NCBI GenBank assembly: GCA_017303675.1
Contig: JAFLBX010000001.1
Coordinates: 1 to 64,000 of the forward strand
Direction: 5' to 3'
From: Ignavibacteria bacterium
GTDB lineage: Bacteria; Bacteroidota; Ignavibacteria; Tepidaquicellales; OLB5
Length of the DNA: 64,000 nt
Positions 59,801-64,000 of this stretch are shown here, in pieces; position 1 is the stretch's first letter; each line of letters opens with the position of its first letter. Below the pieces are notes generated by a model. That model ran no database searches, was not told the DNA's origin, and worked only from the letters and a program-made list of their open reading frames with translations. The translations under genes and the position numbers were made by a program.

Positions 59801-61444
59801 TTATTTTACATATACCATCTTTTTTGAGTCAACAAACCCGCCTGCCTGTAACTTATAAAAATATATACCGCTTGGCAGCTCTGCTGCATTGAAATCAGCT
59901 TCGTAAATTCCGGGGTTGAGGCTTTCATTAACAAGTGAGCGTACTTCCCTGCCGAGGATATCGAATATTTTAAGCGAAGTGAACACACCATCACGCCCTG
60001 GCGTGACAAGCTGTCCGGCTTCGCCGGATACCCCTTTCATGAGGGGAATCTGGAATTTTATTTTAGTAGATGGGTTGAATGGATTTGGGTAATTTTGGTG
60101 AAGAGAGAAGTATTGCGGGATTTCTGTTGAGATAGGTTGAATGCCAATTGAATAATTAAGATACTTTATAGTGGTCATATCATAATTTGTGTTTGCGGTC
60201 CATGAACTTCCCAGCGAATATAAATTTTCTGATTCACTTACCTTTATTGATGAAGTTGAAAGTAATGCCTGATTTATGAAAGCCGGGATTGTATCAATCC
60301 AATTAATCACTCCGTTTGAACTATATGAAATGTTTATGAAATTATAACCATACAAGCCTTTTGTGTACCCTGAAACAAAAATATCACCCGATGAATTTAC
60401 TGCTATAGAATTACTGCAATCAGTATCATTAGTAGAACCATTAAATCGCCTTACCCAGATAGAATCGCCCATACTGTCATATTTTATGGTAGTAATATCA
60501 AATTGAGAAGAAGTTCTATGACTAGAACCAGTTATATACACATTTCCTTTATAGTCTGCATATATTGCAGAAGGTCTATCATCTGCAAAACCTGTTGCTG
60601 AATATTTACTTAACCACAAATTGTTTCCTGATGAATCATACTTAAAAGTAGAAAAGACAGGAAAACCCAAACTTACTGATCCTGTTTGCCCTAAAATATA
60701 TGTATTGTTATTCCTGTCAATAAACATATCATAAGGAGAATCGGGATAACCTGCATTATAGTTTTTGCGCCATATTAAATTTCCGTCTGGTTTTAACTTG
60801 ACTATAAAAATATCTGAATTATTTCCTAGAGAAAAAAAATAAGAACCCGTAAGAATAATGTTTCCTTGATAATCTATCATAACTTTTACTAAATCAGTTA
60901 TTGGAGCACTTACAATATTTCTCATCCACAAAAGATTTCCTGTTTTATCGTATTTTAAAATCATTGCATTACTTACAGTATCAAATCCATCAAGACAAAC
61001 ATAGATATTTGAATCTACTGCTATTGACGGTCCGCGAAAAACCCCGGTGGAGTTAGATTCAAAAATTCTGCTCCAAACTGTATCGCCATTTTCATTTAAC
61101 ATAATTGTTAAAACTTTATTCCAATCAAAATAACCGGTAAGGAAAATATTATTAGAAGAATCAATTTGAATATCTGAAATTGCTTGATTTTGATTGTTCT
61201 GCATAAAATTATATCTTTTTAACCATAATACATCTCCGCGTTCATCATATTTAATTAATACTAATTCATTATTGCTATTATTCCCAGAACATATAATGTT
61301 TCCGTTACCATCAACAATAAGTTTGAGAGCATGATCGTAATAATCAGGCATGGTATTAAATGTCCTTACCCACTCCTGCTGCACCTGGGCAAAAGAATCC
61401 ATCGTTAAAATAATAAGGGCAATCAACATTAATGATCTTTTCAT
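59801..61444 (-). CDS. T9SS cargo protein with SBBP beta-propeller repeats
   Basis: A 547-residue secreted protein. Signal peptide 1-20 (TMDSFAQ) from ATG 61444; GAAGG lies just upstream, favouring it over a TTG four codons earlier. The body has SBBP-type blades (LIKYDERGDVLWLKRYN, KLKPDGNLIWRKNYNAG, TIKYDSMGDSIWVRRFNG). The sorting domain (LHQNYPNPFNPSTKIKFQIP ... LKIFDILGREV ... KKMVYVK) is interrupted by the same insert as its neighbours. The gap to the upstream cargo gene is 12 nt, so the two form an operon. Confidence 0.87.
   Translation of the reverse strand: MKRSLMLIALIILTMDSFAQVQQEWVRTFNTMPDYYDHALKLIVDGNGNIICSGNNSNNELVLIKYDERGDVLWLKRYNFMQNNQNQAISDIQIDSSNNIFLTGYFDWNKVLTIMLNENGDTVWSRIFESNSTGVFRGPSIAVDSNIYVCLDGFDTVSNAMILKYDKTGNLLWMRNIVSAPITDLVKVMIDYQGNIILTGSYFFSLGNNSDIFIVKLKPDGNLIWRKNYNAGYPDSPYDMFIDRNNNTYILGQTGSVSLGFPVFSTFKYDSSGNNLWLSKYSATGFADDRPSAIYADYKGNVYITGSSHRTSSQFDITTIKYDSMGDSIWVRRFNGSTNDTDCSNSIAVNSSGDIFVSGYTKGLYGYNFINISYSSNGVINWIDTIPAFINQALLSTSSIKVSESENLYSLGSSWTANTNYDMTTIKYLNYSIGIQPISTEIPQYFSLHQNYPNPFNPSTKIKFQIPLMKGVSGEAGQLVTPGRDGVFTSLKIFDILGREVRSLVNESLNPGIYEADFNAAELPSGIYFYKLQAGGFVDSKKMVYVK
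59991..60046. repeat. In-frame triple-hairpin element, copy 2
   Basis: Same three hairpins as copy 1; the third stem is CCCCTT-tcat-GAGGGG with one wobble pair. Lies in the sorting domain of gene 59801-61444. Confidence 0.85.
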
Positions 61445-61456
61445 AAAAACCTTCAA

Positions 61457-62776
61457 TTATTTTATTAATATCATTTTTTTCGTATCTATAAACTCCCCTG
61501 CCTGTAACTTATAAAAATACACACCGCTTGGCAAGTCAGCCGCATTGAAATCAGCTTCGTAAATTCCGGGGTTGAGGTTTTCATTAACAAGTGAGCGTAC
61601 TTCCCTGCCAAGAATATCGAATACTCTAAGCGAAGTGAACACACCCTCACGCCCTGGCGTGACAAGCTGTCCGGCTTCGCCGGATACCCCTTTCATGAGG
61701 GGAATCTGGAATTTTATTTTAGTTGATGGATTGAATGGATTTGGGTAATTTTGGTAAAGTGAGAAATGGATTGGAATTTCTGATGAGATAGGGTTGATAC
61801 CTGTTAGATCACCATACTTTAAAATTTTACCATTATTACTTATGCCCCATACATTAGATGAGTCATATGCATATAATTTTGTTAGAGGCATTGGTTCGGT
61901 TGAAGAAAATTGAAGCACCCAATTATTTCCACCGTTTGTTGTTCTATAAATATTTCCTCTAAGATCATTTGTCAAACCGGAGAGCCACCCATTTAGATTA
62001 CTTATCATAATAACGGTTTCCAGAACAATTACATTCGCAAATTGTGAAACTGTCCAGTTTGCACCGCCGTTTGTGGTTCGGTAGAATCTTGAAGAATTGT
62101 GTCCATTTGTACCACAGCCTAAACCAACTGAATCGTTGAAAAAATGAGTGGAATGAATCTCATGAAATCCATATATATAGTACTGCCAATTTAGTCCACA
62201 ATTTGTTGTTCTGTAAAGAGATCCTGTTTCTGCACCCGCACTAAACCAACCGGTATTATCATTCAGAAAAAAAATGTTTCTTATAAGATCATTTGTTGAT
62301 GGATTGTTAAGTTTTGTCCAGTTGTTACCTGCATTGGTTGTCTTATATATCTTTCCAACTTCTCCTACACAAAAGCCTGTATTTGAATTTATAAAGTGAA
62401 TATCAAAGAATTCTGCGAAGTCTTCTTGTATGTTGCAATCAATCCAGTTTAATCCACTATTAGTTGTCTTAAATATCTTGGAAAAAAACATATCGTCCAG
62501 GCCACAAATGAACCCGGTATTTTGATTGATGAAATCCAGGTCATAGCTTTTTAAACCATTAACCGACGATATATTGATCCAACTTTCTCCACTATTTGTA
62601 GTTTTCAATACAGCAGAATTAAAACTCAGCTGGCTTACAACATAGCCCGTATTCATGTTTACGAAATCAATACCCTGAAAATTATAATTACCAGAAAATT
62701 GCTGGTACCAACCATTTTGTGAACTAACATTACAGCAAAATAAAAACAATATTAACAATACAGTACAAAGTTTCAT
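61457..62776 (-). CDS. T9SS cargo protein with Ycf48-like propeller
   Basis: A 439-residue secreted protein. Signal peptide 1-19 (CCNVSSQ). The body repeats the Ycf48/BNR-type pattern IDFVNMNTGYVVSQ + VLKTTNSGESWINI, IHFINSNTGFCVGE + IYKTTNAGNNWTKL, about seven times. Such propellers are seen in sortilin-like and Ycf48-like proteins. The sorting domain carries the insert (GREGV in place of GRDGV). A 64-nt gap separates it from the upstream cargo gene. Confidence 0.87.
   Translation of the reverse strand: MKLCTVLLILFLFCCNVSSQNGWYQQFSGNYNFQGIDFVNMNTGYVVSQLSFNSAVLKTTNSGESWINISSVNGLKSYDLDFINQNTGFICGLDDMFFSKIFKTTNSGLNWIDCNIQEDFAEFFDIHFINSNTGFCVGEVGKIYKTTNAGNNWTKLNNPSTNDLIRNIFFLNDNTGWFSAGAETGSLYRTTNCGLNWQYYIYGFHEIHSTHFFNDSVGLGCGTNGHNSSRFYRTTNGGANWTVSQFANVIVLETVIMISNLNGWLSGLTNDLRGNIYRTTNGGNNWVLQFSSTEPMPLTKLYAYDSSNVWGISNNGKILKYGDLTGINPISSEIPIHFSLYQNYPNPFNPSTKIKFQIPLMKGVSGEAGQLVTPGREGVFTSLRVFDILGREVRSLVNENLNPGIYEADFNAADLPSGVYFYKLQAGEFIDTKKMILIK
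61647..61702. repeat. In-frame triple-hairpin element, copy 3
   Basis: 56 bp, same layout as copies 1, 2 and 4, within the sorting domain of gene 61457-62776. Confidence 0.85.
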
Positions 62777-62840
62777 CTAATTTTACAATAAATTAAAAAA
62801 ATCAATATTCAATTGTGATTTACGACTTTATCTGGAATTA

Positions 62841-64000
62841 TTATTTCATCAGAATCATCTTTTTTGTAGCTACAAACTCTCCTGCATTCAGTTTATAAAA
62901 ATAAACACCGCTAGGCAAGTCAGTTGAATTAAAATCTGCTTCATAAATTCCCGGCTTCAGGTTTTCGTTAACCAGAGTACGTACTTCCCTGCCGAGGATA
63001 TCGAATATTTTTAGCGAAGTGAACACACCATCACGCCCTGGCGTGACAAGCTGTCCGGCTTCGCCGGACACCCCTCTCAAGAGGGGAATCTGGAATTTTA
63101 TTTTAGTTGATGGGTTGAATGGATTTGGGTAATTTTGGTGAAGAGAGAAGTATTGCGGGATTTCTGTTGAGATAGGTTGAATGCCAACAAATCCAGCGTT
63201 TGTGGATTTATAAACATTTCCACTACTGCCTACAACGAAACCAATCTGTCCGTCAACAATTTGCATATCTTCAAAAGCCCAAACATTATGAATACCGGGA
63301 GTTATTGATTGAAATTCCCAGGTTAAACCACCATTTGTAGTTTTATTAAAAACAGCGCCCCTATATGTGGAAGGTCCGGGAATTAAATACTGACCGCAAG
63401 CATAGCCAAGGTTCGCATCAACAAAATGTATAACCCTATGATCATAAATTACTGAAACTGAAGAAGGATCTTTGAATACTTCTGTCCATGATGAACCCTG
63501 ATCAATTGTTTTTAAAGTAAGTTTATAATTTCCCGAGGCATAACCTGTTGAATTATTGATGAAAGAAAAATTGTTTATTCCAGTTGCAAGTGGTTCGTTA
63601 TATACTTCTGTCCAATTTAAGCCACCGTTTACTGTCTTAAAGATTTTTGAAAAAGACCCATTCTGAATAGATACCAATCCAATTTCTGTATTAAAAAACT
63701 TCAAGCCTATACCTTCGCTGGCATTTAAGACACTAAACCAGCTCAATCCCCCATTCGTTGATTTTCTTGCACCCTGCGAGGTAACCGCAAACCCGGTTAA
63801 TTGATTTAAGAATTGAATCCTTCTTACTCTTCCCTGTATAACTGAATACGACCAGTTTGCACCGCCGTTTGTAGTTTTGTATGTTAATCCGTAATATGAA
63901 CCAGCCCAGCCTGTCTGTTCATTAATGAAAAATAGACATTCAAATCTTTCGTTACCGGCAGTTGCCAAAACAAGATTCCAGTTTAAGCCACCATTTACTG
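62841..64000 (-). CDS. T9SS cargo protein with Ycf48-like propeller, 5' end beyond the window
   Basis: The C-terminal 386 residues of a secreted protein; the frame stays open to base 64000 (VNGGLNWNLVLATAGNERFE), so the TTG at 63968 is not a real start. The body is Ycf48-like (CLFFINEQTGWAGSYY + TYKTTNGGANWSYS; LKFFNTEIGLVSIQ + IFKTVNGGLNWTEV), resembling the next gene downstream. The sorting domain (LHQNYPNPFNPSTKIKFQIP ... LKIFDILGREV ... KKMILMK) carries the palindromic insert. Confidence 0.87.
   Translation of the reverse strand, partial: VNGGLNWNLVLATAGNERFECLFFINEQTGWAGSYYGLTYKTTNGGANWSYSVIQGRVRRIQFLNQLTGFAVTSQGARKSTNGGLSWFSVLNASEGIGLKFFNTEIGLVSIQNGSFSKIFKTVNGGLNWTEVYNEPLATGINNFSFINNSTGYASGNYKLTLKTIDQGSSWTEVFKDPSSVSVIYDHRVIHFVDANLGYACGQYLIPGPSTYRGAVFNKTTNGGLTWEFQSITPGIHNVWAFEDMQIVDGQIGFVVGSSGNVYKSTNAGFVGIQPISTEIPQYFSLHQNYPNPFNPSTKIKFQIPLLRGVSGEAGQLVTPGRDGVFTSLKIFDILGREVRTLVNENLKPGIYEADFNSTDLPSGVYFYKLNAGEFVATKKMILMK
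63031..63086. repeat. In-frame triple-hairpin element, copy 4
   Basis: 56 bp, identical by eye to copy 1, within the sorting domain of gene 62841-64000. Confidence 0.85.

Noticed and set aside
1-64000. tRNA, rRNA, CRISPR, prophage or insertion-sequence genes
   Set aside because: Looked for T-loop motifs, spaced direct repeats and transposase or phage proteins on both strands by eye; none was convincing.

Overview
The window looks like a chromosomal segment of an Ignavibacteria/Chlorobi-type (Bacteroidota superphylum) bacterium. The main evidence is ten secreted proteins ending in a type IX secretion (T9SS) type A sorting domain with the lineage-typical NYPNPFNPxTxIxF motif, two PorV/PorQ-family outer-membrane proteins, a low GC content and ordinary housekeeping genes. 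Two promoters match the classical TTGACA-N17-TATAAT type closely or exactly, and some genes have good AGGAG ribosome-binding sites. No rRNA, tRNA, CRISPR array or insertion-sequence transposase was recognised.

Layout. 1-5.8 kb: three secreted proteins on the minus strand, the first cut by an in-frame stop. 5.9-8.8 kb: a minus-strand run of moeB/thiF-rhodanese, hicB, hicA, nadA and a DUF971 gene. 9.0-11.3 kb: plus-strand mntA-hepT followed by a B12-dependent acyl-CoA mutase large subunit. 11.6-15 kb: an AftB-like membrane glycosyltransferase, a UbiA-type phosphoribosyl-polyprenol synthase and an EamA transporter. 15-16.9 kb: a decayed stretch with three copies of a two-hairpin (REPIN-like) element, one sitting inside a 99-codon gene. 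16.9-20.7 kb: acylphosphatase, PorQ, a RelBE-like pair, a LysM protein and two tandem lipoproteins. 20.7-25 kb (minus): a TPR protein, then the operon lolA - flippase-like protein - UDP-glucose dehydrogenase. 25-30 kb: an outer-membrane beta-barrel receptor with a cluster of palindromic half-sites upstream, and a T9SS cargo protein. 30-36 kb (minus): transaldolase, hicB, hicA, gcvT, comB, ftsK. 36-45 kb: small membrane proteins among palindromic repeats, PorV, a TraB/GumN protein, a VWA protein and T9SS cargo. 45-50 kb: a MarR regulator with a visible operator, DUF167, an HMA-domain lipoprotein, T9SS cargo and a large unknown helical protein. 50-57.9 kb: tetR-tolC-adaptor-RND efflux operon and a CDF metal transporter. 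57.9-64 kb: a tandem array of four T9SS cargo genes.

Three themes link the region. (1) Four toxin-antitoxin modules (two HicBA, one MntA-HepT, one RelBE-like) are co-directional with, and only 1-19 nt upstream of, unrelated functional genes (nadA, gcvT, mutase, LysM), as if nested in their operons. (2) Short palindromic repeats are abundant. One family has broken a small gene, another supplies the start codon of a DUF2752 gene, and a third (56 bp, three adjoining hairpins) lies in frame inside the T9SS sorting domain of four neighbouring cargo genes, much like Rickettsia palindromic elements. (3) Those four cargo genes share near-identical 3' DNA but have different passenger domains, which suggests recombination among cargo genes.
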